Shown one piece after another: positions 36,919 through 46,717 of a stretch of 64,000 bases of DNA. This stretch comes from Blastococcus xanthinilyticus (lineage in GTDB: Bacteria > Actinomycetota > Actinomycetes > Mycobacteriales > Geodermatophilaceae): contig NZ_VNHW01000006.1 of assembly GCF_008124835.1 (NCBI RefSeq), forward strand, positions 213,069 to 277,068. Direction: 5' to 3'. How positions within the stretch are numbered: the first letter of the stretch is position 1; every line of letters begins with the position of its first letter. Under the pieces are notes generated by a model. That model was not told where the DNA came from, made no database searches, and worked only from the letters and a program-made list of their open reading frames with translations. The position numbers were made by a program, and so were the translations under genes.

Positions 36919-37437
36919 GTGCCGGCAGCAGGGTCGCGCGGTGCGGTGCGGCCCGACCTCGAGGAGGTCTTCCGCGGCAACTACCCGCGGGTGGTCGCCG
37001 TCGCCGCCCGGGTGCTGGGCTCGCGCGACTCCGCCGAGGACGTCGCCCAGGAGGTCTTCCTGTCCTTCGGCCGGTCCGCGGTGCCGGCCGAGGAGGCCGG
37101 CGGCTGGCTGACCGTCGCCGCCACCCACACCGCGCTCAACCTGCTCCGCTCGGGCCGCCGCCGCAGCGCCCGGGAGGAGCTCGCCGGGGACGGCCCGGCC
37201 GTCGTCCCCGACACCGCCGACCTCGTGATCACCCGGGACGAGCGCAGCTCGGTCCGGGCGGCGCTCGCCCGGCTGCCGCACAAGCAGGCCGCCGCCCTCG
37301 TGCTCCGGCACAGCGGGCTGAGCTACGCCGAGGTCGCCACCGCACTCGACATGTCCCCAGGAAGCGTGGGCACCACCGTGCGCCGCGCCGAATCCGTGCT
37401 GCTCAAGGAGCTGAACCGCCATGCGTCACCCGAGTGA
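36919..37437 (+). CDS. ECF-type RNA polymerase sigma factor
   Basis: A 172-aa sigma-70 family factor. Region 2 is EEVFRGNYPRVVAVAARVLG with SAEDVAQEVFLSF, and region 4 is ALARLPHKQAAALVLRHSGL with SYAEVATALDMSPGSVGTTV. GTG 36919 follows GGAGGGG at 36904-36910, 8 bp away; an earlier ATG at 36832 is possible. The next gene, an anti-sigma factor with a zinc motif, overlaps it by 17 bp. The pair probably controls the three-gene transport/lactamase unit that follows, and itself. Confidence 0.9.
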   Translation: MPAAGSRGAVRPDLEEVFRGNYPRVVAVAARVLGSRDSAEDVAQEVFLSFGRSAVPAEEAGGWLTVAATHTALNLLRSGRRRSAREELAGDGPAVVPDTADLVITRDERSSVRAALARLPHKQAAALVLRHSGLSYAEVATALDMSPGSVGTTVRRAESVLLKELNRHASPE

Positions 37438-38509
37438 GGGCGTGCTGCGCCGACTGGTCGACGAGCCGGCCGGCGTGACCGACGACGACCGCGCCCACGT
37501 CGCCGGCTGCCCCGACTGCCTGCGCGCGCTGGACTCCGTGCGCGCCGATGCCGACCTGGTGGGCGCCGCGCTCGCCCCGTCCGGCAGCGCGGACGCCGAC
37601 GCCGCCTGGGCGCGGTTCTCCGCGACCGCATCCGCCCCGGCGGCGGCGGCCGCGCGCCGGCCGGCGGCCGCCGCCGCCCGGCGCCGGTGGAGCACGCGGA
37701 TGGGCCGCCCGGCGATCGCCGCCGCCGGCGCGGTGGCGCTGCTCACCGGCGCCGGCGTGGCCGCGGCCAACGACTGGCTGCCGATCTTCTCCGCCGAGCG
37801 GGTCGACCCGGTCGCGATCACCTCCACGGACCTGGTGCAGATCCCCGACCTCTCCGCCTACGGCGACCTGGAGTTCACCCAGGCGCCGGAGCCGGAGCAG
37901 GTGGCCGACGCCGCGACCGCGCGGGAGCGGACCGGCCTCGACGTCCCCGAGGTGGGCGACCTGCCCGCGGGCGTGAGCGGCGACCCCTCGTACCTGGCCG
38001 CCGGGCAGATGAGCGCCACCTTCACCTTCTCCGCCGACAAGGCCGCCCAGGCCGCGGCCGCCGAGGGCGAGGTCCTGCCGCCGCCGCCGGCGGGGCTGGA
38101 CGGCAGCCGGCTGCGGCTGCAGGCCGGTCCCGGGGTCGCGGCCGTCTGGACCCAGCCGACCGGCGTTCCCACGCTCGTCGTCGCCCGGGCCGGGGCGCCG
38201 ACGGTCTACTCCTCGGGCGTGCCGTTCGAGACCGTCCGGGACTACCTCCTGTCGCTCCCCGGGCTGCCCGCCGGGCTCGCCGACCAGCTGCGCAGCCTCT
38301 CCACGGACGCGGCCACGCTGCCGCTGCCCGTGCCCGCGGAGCTGGTGACCAGCTCCACGGCCGACGTCGACGGCGCGGAGGCGACCGTGCTCACCTCGCG
38401 CGACGGGCTCTTCGCCGGAGTGGTCTGGGTGGAGGACGGCGTGCTGACCGGCGTCGCCGGCTCGCTGAGCGCCGACGAGCTGCTGTCGGTCGCCCGTGAC
38501 CTCGGCTGA
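37421..38509 (+). CDS. Zinc-motif anti-sigma factor, membrane protein
   Basis: A 362-aa protein. The N-terminal cytosolic part has an anti-sigma zinc motif, His26 and HVAGCPDC with Cys30 and Cys33. An Ala/Arg-rich linker leads to one membrane helix (AIAAAGAVALLTGAGVAAA, about 96-114), then a large extracytoplasmic domain of about 240 residues. It should hold the sigma factor inactive and sense an envelope signal. The long exported part is unusual for a ZAS protein and may be the sensor. It overlaps the sigma gene by 17 bp. Confidence 0.82.
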   Translation: MRHPSEGVLRRLVDEPAGVTDDDRAHVAGCPDCLRALDSVRADADLVGAALAPSGSADADAAWARFSATASAPAAAAARRPAAAAARRRWSTRMGRPAIAAAGAVALLTGAGVAAANDWLPIFSAERVDPVAITSTDLVQIPDLSAYGDLEFTQAPEPEQVADAATARERTGLDVPEVGDLPAGVSGDPSYLAAGQMSATFTFSADKAAQAAAAEGEVLPPPPAGLDGSRLRLQAGPGVAAVWTQPTGVPTLVVARAGAPTVYSSGVPFETVRDYLLSLPGLPAGLADQLRSLSTDAATLPLPVPAELVTSSTADVDGAEATVLTSRDGLFAGVVWVEDGVLTGVAGSLSADELLSVARDLG

Positions 38510-38528
38510 CGCCGATACCGTCGCCCGC

Positions 38529-39608
38529 GTGACCTCCTCCACCACGGCCGGTGCGCTCGCCGAGCTGCCGCCGTCCCCGGCGGTCTGGTGCTCCGGGCTG
38601 CGCAAGCGGTACGGACGCCGGACCGCCGTGGACGACGTCTCCTTCTCGGTGGCCCGCGGCGAGGTGCTCGGCCTGCTGGGACCCAACGGTGCCGGCAAGA
38701 CCAGCGTCATCAAGATGCTCCTGGGGCTCGTCCGCCCCGACGCCGGCGAGGTGCTGCTCCTGGGCCGCCGGTCCACCGACCCCCGGTCCCGCGCCGCGGT
38801 CGGCTACCTCCCCGAGCTGTTCCGCTACCAGCCGTGGCTCACCGCGGCCGAGGTGCTCGACCTGCACGTGAAGCTGGCCGGCGCCGACGTCGGTGCCTCC
38901 GAGCGGCGGGAGTGCCTGGCCCGGGTGGGTCTCGCGCAGCGGACCGGCGACCGGGTGGGCGGCTTCTCCAAGGGCATGCAGCAGCGGCTCGGCCTCGCCG
39001 TCGCGCTGGTCGCCCGGCCGCAGCTCGTCGTCCTCGACGAGCCCACCAGCGCGCTGGACCCGGTCGGCCGGGTCGACGTCCGCGACCTCGTGCTGGAGCT
39101 GAAGGCCCGCGGCGTGGCCGTGCTGCTCAACTCGCACCTGATCGGCGAGGTGGAGCGGGTGTGCGACCGGGTGGTGATCCTCGACGAGGGCCGGGTGGCG
39201 GCCTCGGGCACCCTGGCGGAGCTGCTGGGGCAGCGCGAGGTGCGGCTGCACCTGGCCGACGTCGACGCGCGCGCGGAGGAGCGCATGCGGGCCGCGGGGT
39301 CGCTGGCCCGCAGCGGCGACTGGTTCACCGTGGCGCTGGCGTCGGAGGACGACGGCGTCACCGTGCCGGACCTGGTGCGCGACCTGGTGGCTCTCGGCGT
39401 CCGAGTGCACGCCGTGGAGCCGGTGCGGATCAGCCTGGAGGAACGGCTGCTCGCCGTGCTGCGGCACGAGGTGCCCGGGCACCAGGAGCCCGGGCACGAG
39501 GAGCCCGCCGGCGAGGAGGCCCGCCACGTGACCGAGCTCGCGAGGTCACGCATGAGCACAGCATCGCCGAGCACGGGGCCGACGAGCGCCAGCGAGGAGG
39601 ACACGTGA
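38529..39608 (+). CDS. ABC transporter ATP-binding protein
   Basis: About 359 residues. Walker A GPNGAGKTS, signature GFSKGMQQRLGLA, Walker B LVVLDEPTSALDP and switch His in LLNSHLIGEVERV are all present. The C-terminus carries a repeated, acidic PGHQEPGHEEPAGEE tail absent from ordinary exporters. GTG 38529 is chosen; GTG 38496, overlapping the anti-sigma gene, is equally possible. Its stop overlaps the permease GTG. It powers the export or handling of an unknown envelope substrate. Confidence 0.88.
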   Translation: MTSSTTAGALAELPPSPAVWCSGLRKRYGRRTAVDDVSFSVARGEVLGLLGPNGAGKTSVIKMLLGLVRPDAGEVLLLGRRSTDPRSRAAVGYLPELFRYQPWLTAAEVLDLHVKLAGADVGASERRECLARVGLAQRTGDRVGGFSKGMQQRLGLAVALVARPQLVVLDEPTSALDPVGRVDVRDLVLELKARGVAVLLNSHLIGEVERVCDRVVILDEGRVAASGTLAELLGQREVRLHLADVDARAEERMRAAGSLARSGDWFTVALASEDDGVTVPDLVRDLVALGVRVHAVEPVRISLEERLLAVLRHEVPGHQEPGHEEPAGEEARHVTELARSRMSTASPSTGPTSASEEDT

Positions 39609-40450
39609 TCGTCCTGACCATCGCCGGGCTCACCCTGCGCGAGGCGTTCCGGCGCAAGGTCGTCTGGGCGCTGCTGATCCTGACCGTGGTGCTGCTCGCG
39701 CTCAGCGGCTGGGGCTTCTCCCGGCTGATCGGCCTGGACACCGAGCTCGGCACGCTGACCAGCGGTGAGGCCCGCCTGGTCGCCTCGATGCTGATCAACC
39801 TGATCATGTTCGGCTTCAGCCTGATCGCGGCGATCGGCACGGCGTTCCTGGCCGGGCCGACCCTCGCCGGCGAGGTGGAGTCGGGGCAGGCGCTGGCGCT
39901 GCTGGCCCGGCCGGTGCGCCGGTCGTCGGTGCTGCTCGGCAAGTGGCTGGGCCTGCTCACCTTCGGCTGCGGCTACGTGGTGCTCGCCGGCCTGGCGCAG
40001 CTGCTCGTCGTGCGGGGCGTCGTCGGCTACTGGCCGCCGTCACCCGCCGGCGGGCTCGCCCTGCTCGCGGCCGAGACGATCGTGCTGCTGAGCCTGGCGC
40101 TGCTGCTGTCCAGCGTCATCTCCCCGATGGCGTCGGGCATCGTCGCGGTCGGCCTGTTCGGCGCGACCTGGGTCGCCGGTGTCGTCGGCGGCATCGGTGG
40201 CGCGCTGGGCAACGAGGGCGTGGAGCGGGTGGGCAGCGTCTCGCGGATGCTGCTGCCCACCGACGGCCTGTGGCGCGGCGCGATGAACGCCTTCCAGGAC
40301 CCGTCGGCGCTGATCCAGATGGGCCCCGAGGGCGGCTTCCCGTTCCTGAGCGACGCCGCACCCACGCCGGCCTACCTCGCGTGGGCGGCGGTGTGGGTCG
40401 CGGTGGTCCTGGGGCTGACCGCGCTGTCGTTCCAGCGCCGCGACGTGTGA
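39605..40450 (+). CDS. ABC transporter permease
   Basis: A 281-aa membrane protein with about six helices, of the ABC-2 type ([21 protein letters not shown] at the start, [20 protein letters not shown] before helix 3). GTG 39605 overlaps the ATPase stop (GTGA), with GCGAGGAGG upstream. The stop overlaps the start of the lactamase-like gene. It forms the transmembrane part of the exporter with the preceding ATPase. Confidence 0.88.
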   Translation: MIVLTIAGLTLREAFRRKVVWALLILTVVLLALSGWGFSRLIGLDTELGTLTSGEARLVASMLINLIMFGFSLIAAIGTAFLAGPTLAGEVESGQALALLARPVRRSSVLLGKWLGLLTFGCGYVVLAGLAQLLVVRGVVGYWPPSPAGGLALLAAETIVLLSLALLLSSVISPMASGIVAVGLFGATWVAGVVGGIGGALGNEGVERVGSVSRMLLPTDGLWRGAMNAFQDPSALIQMGPEGGFPFLSDAAPTPAYLAWAAVWVAVVLGLTALSFQRRDV

Positions 40451-41376
40451 GGGCCGGCCGGGCGGCCGGCGCCGTCCTGCTGATCGCGCTGCTCGGCGGC
40501 TGCTCGAGCGGCGCGCCGGCGGCTCCGGCGGAGCCGGCCGGGACGTCGGCGTCCCCGGCTCCCGGGACGTCGGCCCCAGCGGCCGACGTCCCGGTCGACG
40601 TCTCGGCGGATCTCGCCCAGCTGGAGGCCGAGTTCGGCGCCCGGCTCGGGGTCTTCGCCGTCGACACCGGGACGGGGCGGACCGTGGCGCACCGCGCGGA
40701 CGAGCGGTTCGCGTTCGCCTCCACGCACAAGGCGCTGTCGGCCGCCGCCGTCCTGGACCGGACGTCTCCGGCCGAGCTCGACGAGCTGGTCCCCTACGCC
40801 GCGGCCGACCTGGTCGCCCACTCGCCGGTGACCGGGCAGCACGCCGGTGCCGGGCTGCCCCTGCGCGACCTGCTGGCGGCCGCGGTCGGCCAGAGCGACA
40901 ACACCGCCGCCAACCTGCTGCTCGCCCGGCTCGGCGGTCCGGTCGGTCTCGAGCGGGCGCTGCGCGAGCTGGGGGACGACGTCACCCGCGCCGACCGCAC
41001 CGAGACCGAGCTGAACGAGGCGGTCCCCGGCGACGAGCGGGACACCAGCACGCCGCGGGCGCTGGCCGCGGACCTCCGGGCGTTCCTGCTCGACGGCGCG
41101 CTGGAGCCCGCGGATCGGGACCTCCTCACCGGCTGGATGCGGGACACCGTCACCGGCGCGACCCTGATCGAGGCGGGCGTGCCCGCCGGCTGGGACGTCG
41201 CGGCCAAGTCCGGCGCCGGCGGCTACGGGACCCGCAACGACATCGCCGTGGTCTGGCCTCCGGACGGCGCGCCGATCGTGCTGGCCGTCCTCTCCAGCCG
41301 GGACACCGCGGACGCCGAGCACGACGACGCGCTCGTCGCCCGCGCCGCCGCGGCGGTCGCGGATGCCCTGCGCTGA
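40447..41376 (+). CDS. Class A beta-lactamase-like lipoprotein
   Basis: A 309-aa exported lipoprotein (lipobox LGGC, Cys19) with a serine beta-lactamase fold. The motifs are present: Ser92-x-x-Lys95 in [10 protein letters not shown] at 150-152, ExxLN at 186-190 (ETELN) and KSG at 254-256 in place of KTG. So a functional class A enzyme, or a related penicillin-binding hydrolase, is plausible. GTG 40447 overlaps the permease stop. It is the final gene of a five-gene unit headed by a sigma and anti-sigma factor, hinting at envelope-stress-regulated beta-lactam defence. A hairpin follows. Confidence 0.85.
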   Translation: MRAGRAAGAVLLIALLGGCSSGAPAAPAEPAGTSASPAPGTSAPAADVPVDVSADLAQLEAEFGARLGVFAVDTGTGRTVAHRADERFAFASTHKALSAAAVLDRTSPAELDELVPYAAADLVAHSPVTGQHAGAGLPLRDLLAAAVGQSDNTAANLLLARLGGPVGLERALRELGDDVTRADRTETELNEAVPGDERDTSTPRALAADLRAFLLDGALEPADRDLLTGWMRDTVTGATLIEAGVPAGWDVAAKSGAGGYGTRNDIAVVWPPDGAPIVLAVLSSRDTADAEHDDALVARAAAAVADALR

Positions 41377-41478
41377 AGGTCCGTGCCGCCCGCCGCGGGC
41401 AGCGCGGCGACCCGCGCGGAGGTCGCGCCGTGAGGCTCCCGGGCACGCGGCGCCTGGCCAGGTCCGGTTCTCCGGGCA

Positions 41479-41514
41479 GTCTGCCTCTGCCCACCCGGGT
41501 GGGCAGAGGCAGAC
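41479..41514. repeat. Perfect 36-bp palindrome after the lactamase gene
   Basis: The 18-bp arms (GTCTGCCTCTGCCCACCC and its complement) meet without a loop. It lies 103 bp after the lactamase stop and 72 bp before fbiC. It shares its TCTGCCCACC core with the hairpin at 14500-14541. It may be a terminator or a dispersed palindromic repeat. Confidence 0.65.
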
Positions 41515-41585
41515 CCTCGGCGGACCCACCATGAGCCGGGTCGGCAACGCCGCCGTCATTCCGGCGGTCTAGCGTCGGACCCGCT

Positions 41586-44189
41586 ATGAGCGCCCTGCCT
41601 GCACCGTCCGAGTCCGCCCTCCGCCGTGTCCTCGTGCGCGCCGAACGCGGCGTGACCCTCGACGCGGTCGAGGCCGAGACGCTGCTGCACGCGCGCGGGC
41701 TGGGCGACGGCGAGCCGCTGGACCGGCTGCTCACCGCCGCCGCACGGGTGCGCGACGCCGGGCTGGCCTCGGCCGGGCGGCCGGGCGTGGTCACCTACAG
41801 CCGCAAGGTCTTCATCCCGCTCACCCACCTGTGCCGCGACCGCTGCCACTACTGCACGTTCGTCACCACCCCCGGTCAGCTGCGCCAGGAGGGGAAGGCG
41901 CCCTACCTCTCCCCCGACGAGGTGCTCGACATCGCGCGGGCCGGTGCGGCGCTGGGCTGCAAGGAGGCGCTGTTCACCCTCGGCGACCGCCCGGAGGACC
42001 GCTGGCCGGTCGCGGCGGAGTGGCTGGAGGCGCACGGCTTCGACTCCACGCTGGGCTACCTGCGCGCCATGGCGATCCGGGTGCTCGAGGAGACCGGCCT
42101 GCTCCCCCACCTCAACCCCGGCGTGCTGTCGTGGGAGGAGATCCAGCGGCTCAAGCCGGTGTCGGCGTCGATGGGGATGATGCTCGAGACGACGGCGACC
42201 CGTCTCTGGTCGGAGAAGGGTGGCCCGCACTTCGGCAGCCCCGACAAGGAGCCCGCCGTCCGGCTGCGGGTGCTGGAGGACGCCGGGCGCTCCGCCGTCC
42301 CGTTCACCACCGGCGTGCTGCTGGGCATCGGCGAGGACTACGCCGAGCGGGTCGACGCCGTGCTGCAGATCCGGGCCGCGGCCGCCCGGCACGGGCACGT
42401 GCAGGAGACGATCGTCCAGAACTTCCGGGCCAAGCCGCGCACCGCGATGCAGGCCCACGACGACCTGGAGCTGCAGGAGTACGTCGCGGCCGTCGCCGTC
42501 ACCCGGCTGCTGCTCGGCCCGAAGGCCCGCGTGCAGGCACCGCCGAACCTGAGCGACTCCACCGAGCTCGGGCTGCTGCTGCGGGCCGGCGTCGACGACT
42601 GGGGTGGGGTCTCCCCGCTGACGCCGGACCACGTGAACCCCGAGCGGCCCTGGCCGAACATCGACAAGCTGGCCCAGCTGACCGCCGACGCCGGGTTCAC
42701 CCTCCGCGAGCGGCTGGCTGCCCAGCCGCCGTACGTGCAGCAGCCCGAGCCGTGGCTGGACCCGCGGGTGCGCCCGCACGTCGACGCCCTCGCCGGCCCC
42801 GACGGCCTCGCCGTCGAGGGACGGCTGCCGGTCGGGCTGCCCTGGCAGGAGCCGGACGAGTCGTGGGGTGCCGCGGCGAGCGGGCGGGTCGACCTGCACG
42901 TCGAGGTCGACACCGTCGGGCGCACCGGCGACCGCCGCAGCGACTTCGACGCCGTCTACGGCGACTGGGCCGAGCTCCGCGACCGGACGACCGGCGCCCG
43001 CGACGGGCACTCGACGGCGCTGGCCGCCGGCGACCCCGAGGTGCACGCGGCGCTCGCGCACGCCGAGACCGACCCGGCCGGGCTGTCCGACGCCGAGTAC
43101 CTCGCGCTGCTGGGCGCCGACGGCGCTGACCTGGACGCCCTGGCAGCGCTGGCGGACGCCGTCCGCCGGGACGTGAACGGCGACTCAGTCACCTACGTCG
43201 TGAACCGGAACATCAACTTCACCAACGTCTGCTACACCGGCTGCCGGTTCTGCGCCTTCGCCCAGCGGCGCACCGACGCCGACGCCTACACGCTGTCGAT
43301 GGCGCAGGTGGGCGACCGCGTGGACGAGGCGTGGGCGGCCGGGGCCACCGAGATCTGCATGCAGGGCGGCATCCACCCCGACCTGCCCGGCACCGCCTAC
43401 CTCGACCTCGCCCGCGAGGTGAAGCAGCGCCGGCCGGGCATCCACCTGCACGCCTTCTCGCCCATGGAGATCGTGAACGGCGCCGCCCGCACCGGCCTGT
43501 CGTTCCGCGACTTCCTCACCGGCCTGAAGGAAGCGGGGCTCGACTCGGTGCCCGGCACGGCCGCGGAGATCCTCGACGACGACGTCCGCTGGGTGCTCAC
43601 CAAGGGGAAGCTGCCCACGGCGACCTGGCTGGAGATCATCGGCACCGCACACGAGGTGGGCCTGCCGACGACGTCGACGATGATGTACGGCCACGTCGAC
43701 ACCCCCGCCCACTGGGTGGCGCACCTGCGGACGCTGGCCGCGCTGCAGGACCGCACCGGTGGCTTCAGCGAGTTCGTGCTGCTGCCGTTCGTGCACCACA
43801 GCTCACCGATCTACCTGGCCGGCGTCGCCCGGCCCGGCCCGACGGTGCGGGAGAACCGGGCGGTGCACGCGGTCGCCCGGCTGCTGCTGCACGGCCGGAT
43901 CCCGAACATCCAGACCTCCTGGGTCAAGCTCGGCGACGCCGGCACCCAGACCGTGCTGCAGGGCGGCGCCAACGACCTCGGCGGCACCCTGATGGAGGAG
44001 ACGATCAGCCGGATGGCCGGCAGCGAGAACGGCTCGCTGAAGACCATCGCCCAGCTCGAGGCGATGGCCGAGGCTATCGGCCGGCCGGCCCGCCAGCGGA
44101 CGACGGAGTACGGCACCCCGTCGGCCGAGCGCCTGGCGACCGCCCGGTCCGACGAGGGCCGCCGCCGGCTCACCCTGAGACCGGTCTGA
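41586..44189 (+). CDS. fbiC: FO synthase FbiC (CofG-CofH fusion)
   Basis: An 867-aa fused enzyme that makes the deazaflavin FO from tyrosine and a pyrimidine, for coenzyme F420. Two radical-SAM centres are visible: Cys83-x3-Cys87-x2-Cys90 (CRDRCHYC) in the CofG half and Cys549-Cys553-Cys556 (CYTGCRFC) in the CofH half. [19 protein letters not shown] is typical of CofH. Fusion of the two halves is the actinobacterial form. The organism therefore makes F420. It stands alone; a hairpin terminates it. Confidence 0.97.
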   Translation: MSALPAPSESALRRVLVRAERGVTLDAVEAETLLHARGLGDGEPLDRLLTAAARVRDAGLASAGRPGVVTYSRKVFIPLTHLCRDRCHYCTFVTTPGQLRQEGKAPYLSPDEVLDIARAGAALGCKEALFTLGDRPEDRWPVAAEWLEAHGFDSTLGYLRAMAIRVLEETGLLPHLNPGVLSWEEIQRLKPVSASMGMMLETTATRLWSEKGGPHFGSPDKEPAVRLRVLEDAGRSAVPFTTGVLLGIGEDYAERVDAVLQIRAAAARHGHVQETIVQNFRAKPRTAMQAHDDLELQEYVAAVAVTRLLLGPKARVQAPPNLSDSTELGLLLRAGVDDWGGVSPLTPDHVNPERPWPNIDKLAQLTADAGFTLRERLAAQPPYVQQPEPWLDPRVRPHVDALAGPDGLAVEGRLPVGLPWQEPDESWGAAASGRVDLHVEVDTVGRTGDRRSDFDAVYGDWAELRDRTTGARDGHSTALAAGDPEVHAALAHAETDPAGLSDAEYLALLGADGADLDALAALADAVRRDVNGDSVTYVVNRNINFTNVCYTGCRFCAFAQRRTDADAYTLSMAQVGDRVDEAWAAGATEICMQGGIHPDLPGTAYLDLAREVKQRRPGIHLHAFSPMEIVNGAARTGLSFRDFLTGLKEAGLDSVPGTAAEILDDDVRWVLTKGKLPTATWLEIIGTAHEVGLPTTSTMMYGHVDTPAHWVAHLRTLAALQDRTGGFSEFVLLPFVHHSSPIYLAGVARPGPTVRENRAVHAVARLLLHGRIPNIQTSWVKLGDAGTQTVLQGGANDLGGTLMEETISRMAGSENGSLKTIAQLEAMAEAIGRPARQRTTEYGTPSAERLATARSDEGRRRLTLRPV

Positions 44190-44194
44190 GCGAC

Positions 44195-44230
44195 GGCGGT
44201 GGGGGCCGGGAGGATCCGTCCCCCACCGCC
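44195..44230. terminator. Hairpin after fbiC
   Basis: 11-bp arms GGCGGTGGGGG and CCCCCACCGCC around a 14-base loop, 6 bp after the fbiC stop and 22 bp before the end of the facing SRPBCC gene. Likely a bidirectional terminator without a T tract. Confidence 0.7.
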
Positions 44231-44251
44231 CGGTTCAGCGGCTGCCTCCGG

Positions 44252-45067
44252 TCACGCCTGGTCGCCGGTGCGGCGCGCGGTCGACCCGGCGCCGTCGGGA
44301 GCCGCCGGGGCGGCGTACCCCTCGGCGACCGGCTCCTCGACCACCACCTCGACCTCCTCCGCCGCGGCCCGGTCCACCGGGGTCTCCTCCACGACCGCCA
44401 CGGGCTGCGGCGGCGCCGGGGGCGCCGACGGCACCGGCTGCGGCTGCTCGGACCCCGAGCCGCTCTTCGACCCGGCCACCGCCGCGCCGGCGGCCGCGGC
44501 CCCCGCCAGCGCGGCGGCGCCTGCGGCCACGACCTTCCCCGACAGGCCCGCCTTGCCGCTGTCCCCGCGAGACATGGCCGCGTCCTCCACGTCCGGGGTG
44601 CGCCCGCTCACCGCGTGGTCCTTCGAACCACGCCACGCGCCGCTGGCGTAGCCGGCGTCCTCGATCAGGTCCTTGAACTTCTGCAGGTCCGACTTCGCCT
44701 GCCGGCCCACGATGCCCAGCTTGTCGCCGGCCTGCTCCACCAGGCCCTCGGGCTCGTACTCCAGGGTGAGGTGCACGATCGTGGACGACGGGCCCGCGGG
44801 TTCGAACCGGACGGCACCAGCGTTGGTCGCACCACCCGTGGCCGCCCAGCTGATCTTCTGGTCGGGGACCTGCTCGAGGATCGCGGCGTCCCACTCCCGC
44901 CGGACTCCTGCGATCTCGGCCACCCAGTGCAGCCGCAGGTCACCGCGCTGCTGGACCTCCTTGACCCCGCCCATGAAGTGTGGGAAGTCCTCGAACTGGG
45001 TCCACTGGTTGTAGGCGGTGCTCACCGGCACGTCGACCTGGATCGACTCTTCGACCTTGGTGGTCAT
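44252..45067 (-). CDS. SRPBCC (coenzyme Q-binding/START-like) family protein
   Basis: A 271-aa protein. Residues 1-145 form a START-like SRPBCC domain (ESIQVDVPVSTAYNQWTQFE, GGVKEVQQRGDLRLHWVAE, STIVHLTLEYEPEG). After it come a charged linker, an Ala/Gly-rich hydrophobic segment near 185-205, and an acidic Pro/Glu-rich tail ending RRTGDQA. Such proteins bind small hydrophobic ligands; many are stress-related in actinobacteria. ATG 45067 follows AGGAG. A 7-bp repeat lies in the leader. Confidence 0.8.
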   Translation of the reverse strand: MTTKVEESIQVDVPVSTAYNQWTQFEDFPHFMGGVKEVQQRGDLRLHWVAEIAGVRREWDAAILEQVPDQKISWAATGGATNAGAVRFEPAGPSSTIVHLTLEYEPEGLVEQAGDKLGIVGRQAKSDLQKFKDLIEDAGYASGAWRGSKDHAVSGRTPDVEDAAMSRGDSGKAGLSGKVVAAGAAALAGAAAAGAAVAGSKSGSGSEQPQPVPSAPPAPPQPVAVVEETPVDRAAAEEVEVVVEEPVAEGYAAPAAPDGAGSTARRTGDQA

Positions 45068-45088
45068 CGTCAGCTCCTGTTCTCTGGC

Positions 45089-45116
45089 GGTCTGCGGTCT
45101 GCGGTCTGCGGTCTGC
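45089..45116. repeat. Four tandem 7-bp repeats upstream of the SRPBCC gene
   Basis: GGTCTGC is repeated exactly four times head to tail (GCAGACC read on the minus strand), 22 bp before the SRPBCC start, in its leader or promoter. Tandem repeats of this kind can vary in number by slippage. Confidence 0.8.
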
Positions 45117-45280
45117 GCGGTACCCCTGGGGCAGCATCGATGCACGTTCCGGCGCAGCGCCTCGAGCTGCTCGACCTCGACGGCACCGGGCTCGAGAGCC
45201 TCCGGATGCCGAGCCGCCGGCGGAGGTCTGCCGGGCCGCTGGGGTCGCCGTCGGCCGGGGGCCGGCGCTAGCGTCCGCGC

Positions 45281-45718
45281 ATGGCACCGGACTCCGACGC
45301 TCCCGACCACTGGCACGCACCGCTGCGGCACGTCCGGGCGGCGGAGCTGTCCGGGGACACCGGTCAGAGCAGCGGCATGACCCGCCGGGAGGCGGTGTCC
45401 GGCAAGAGCGTCGGCGCGGAGAAGGTCTGGATGGGTCAGGCGCACGTCGCGCCCGGCACCGCCTCGGCCAACCACCACCACGGCGACTCGGAGACCGGCA
45501 TCTACGTCGTCTCCGGCCGACCGGTGTTCGTCTTCGCCCGCGACGGCGAGGAAGTGCGGCTGACCCCGGAGCCGGGCGACTACGTCTTCGTGCCGCCGTG
45601 GACCCCGCACCGCGAGGAGAACCCGGGCGAGGAGGAGGCCGTCGTCGTCCTCGCGCGCAGCAGCCAGGAGGCGGTCGTGGTGAACCTCCCGCCGGGCTCG
45701 CTCACCGACCACGCTTGA
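45281..45718 (+). CDS. Cupin domain protein
   Basis: A 145-aa single cupin. The metal-site motif is ANHHHGDSETGIYVVSG and the second motif is PGDYVFVPPWTPHREENPG, with histidines for a divalent metal. The body is charged and cytosolic. Relatives are small cupins of unknown substrate, sometimes taken for sugar-acid isomerases. ATG 45281 is chosen. It is divergent from the SRPBCC gene (213 bp between starts) and faces the broken DUF981 gene. Confidence 0.78.
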   Translation: MAPDSDAPDHWHAPLRHVRAAELSGDTGQSSGMTRREAVSGKSVGAEKVWMGQAHVAPGTASANHHHGDSETGIYVVSGRPVFVFARDGEEVRLTPEPGDYVFVPPWTPHREENPGEEEAVVVLARSSQEAVVVNLPPGSLTDHA

Positions 45719-46449
45719 GCAGTCGGTCCGCGCCCGGACCTGACCGCTCTGCCCAGGTGGGTACATCGTGTTGACGATCAGCCCGATGTGGGTGAAGTAG
45801 TTCAGCGCGCCGAACACCAGGAAGGCCAGTCCGGCCAGGCCCCACGCGACGCTGACCACCGTGGTCACCGCGCCCATCCGGCAGGCGCGCAGCACCAGCG
45901 GGAAGAGCACCGCGCCGAGGCCCACCAGGACGTAGGGCCCGAGATGAAGACCGCCTCGAGCATCGGGGCGTCGGCGAACTCGCCGGCGATCGGCTCGGCC
46001 GGCGGGGCGGCGAACACTGTGTAGTTGACCCCGGCCACGGCGATGCCGAAGGCACCCAGGCCCATGCCGACGACGAAGACCGACAGCGGCAGATAGTCAC
46101 GTGCGAACCCGGCGACAGGGTCCGCGGACTCCAGCAGCACGCGCCCGCGGCGCCACAGGTGCACGGCGGCACCGAGCATCAGGACACCGAAGGCGAGCGC
46201 CGGCTCGCCGAAGATGATGTTGTCGAAGGGGAACGTCGGCGCCAGCGGCCAGGTCAGGGTCATGTGCGCCCCGGTGAGGGTCAGGATGACTCCGAGGACG
46301 CCGAAGGCGAGCGCGTAGCCGTCGAGCCGGACGTCGCACGGGTCCTTGAGCAGCTGACGGCCGAGCAGCGCCACCAGGAGCAGTCCGGCTCCGGCGGCGA
46401 CGGACATGATCGTGTTGTAGGTGGGCAGCTGGTTCCAGTCGATGGTCAG
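45702..46449 (-). pseudogene. DUF981-type membrane protein gene, frameshifted
   Basis: One frame (46449 to about 45940) encodes TIDWNQLPTYNTIMSVAAGAG and several membrane helices, stopping at 45865 after a nonsense tail. In the next frame from about 45937 the protein continues, GLGAVLFPLVLRACRMGAVT, then HIGLIVNTMYPPG. One missing C in the run at 45935-45940 would join the two. The original 3' end is unclear: the second frame has no early stop and a third frame ends ADRLLKRGR at 45702. No standard start codon exists near 46449 (CTG). It is either a decaying gene or a local assembly error. Confidence 0.6.
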
Positions 46450-46717
46450 CGTCCTCGTCCTTCGTGGTGGTGTGTGGCCTCCGGTGACGGTCCACCAGGG
46501 CAGACGGCGGGCGCCGTCGCGGAACCCGACCGGGAGGGTCTGACCAGCCGCGGGACGCGCCAACCGGGCCGCCACCGGCGGAAACCGCAGGTCCGCGGGG
46601 TGGACGGTCCGCCTCCCCGCGGGTCTGCCCCGGTGGATCGTGGCGTCGCGCGTGCCCGTCGCACGGCCGACGTCCGACCGGACGGCCGCGCCCGACGGGA
46701 CCACTAGCCTCGGGTGC

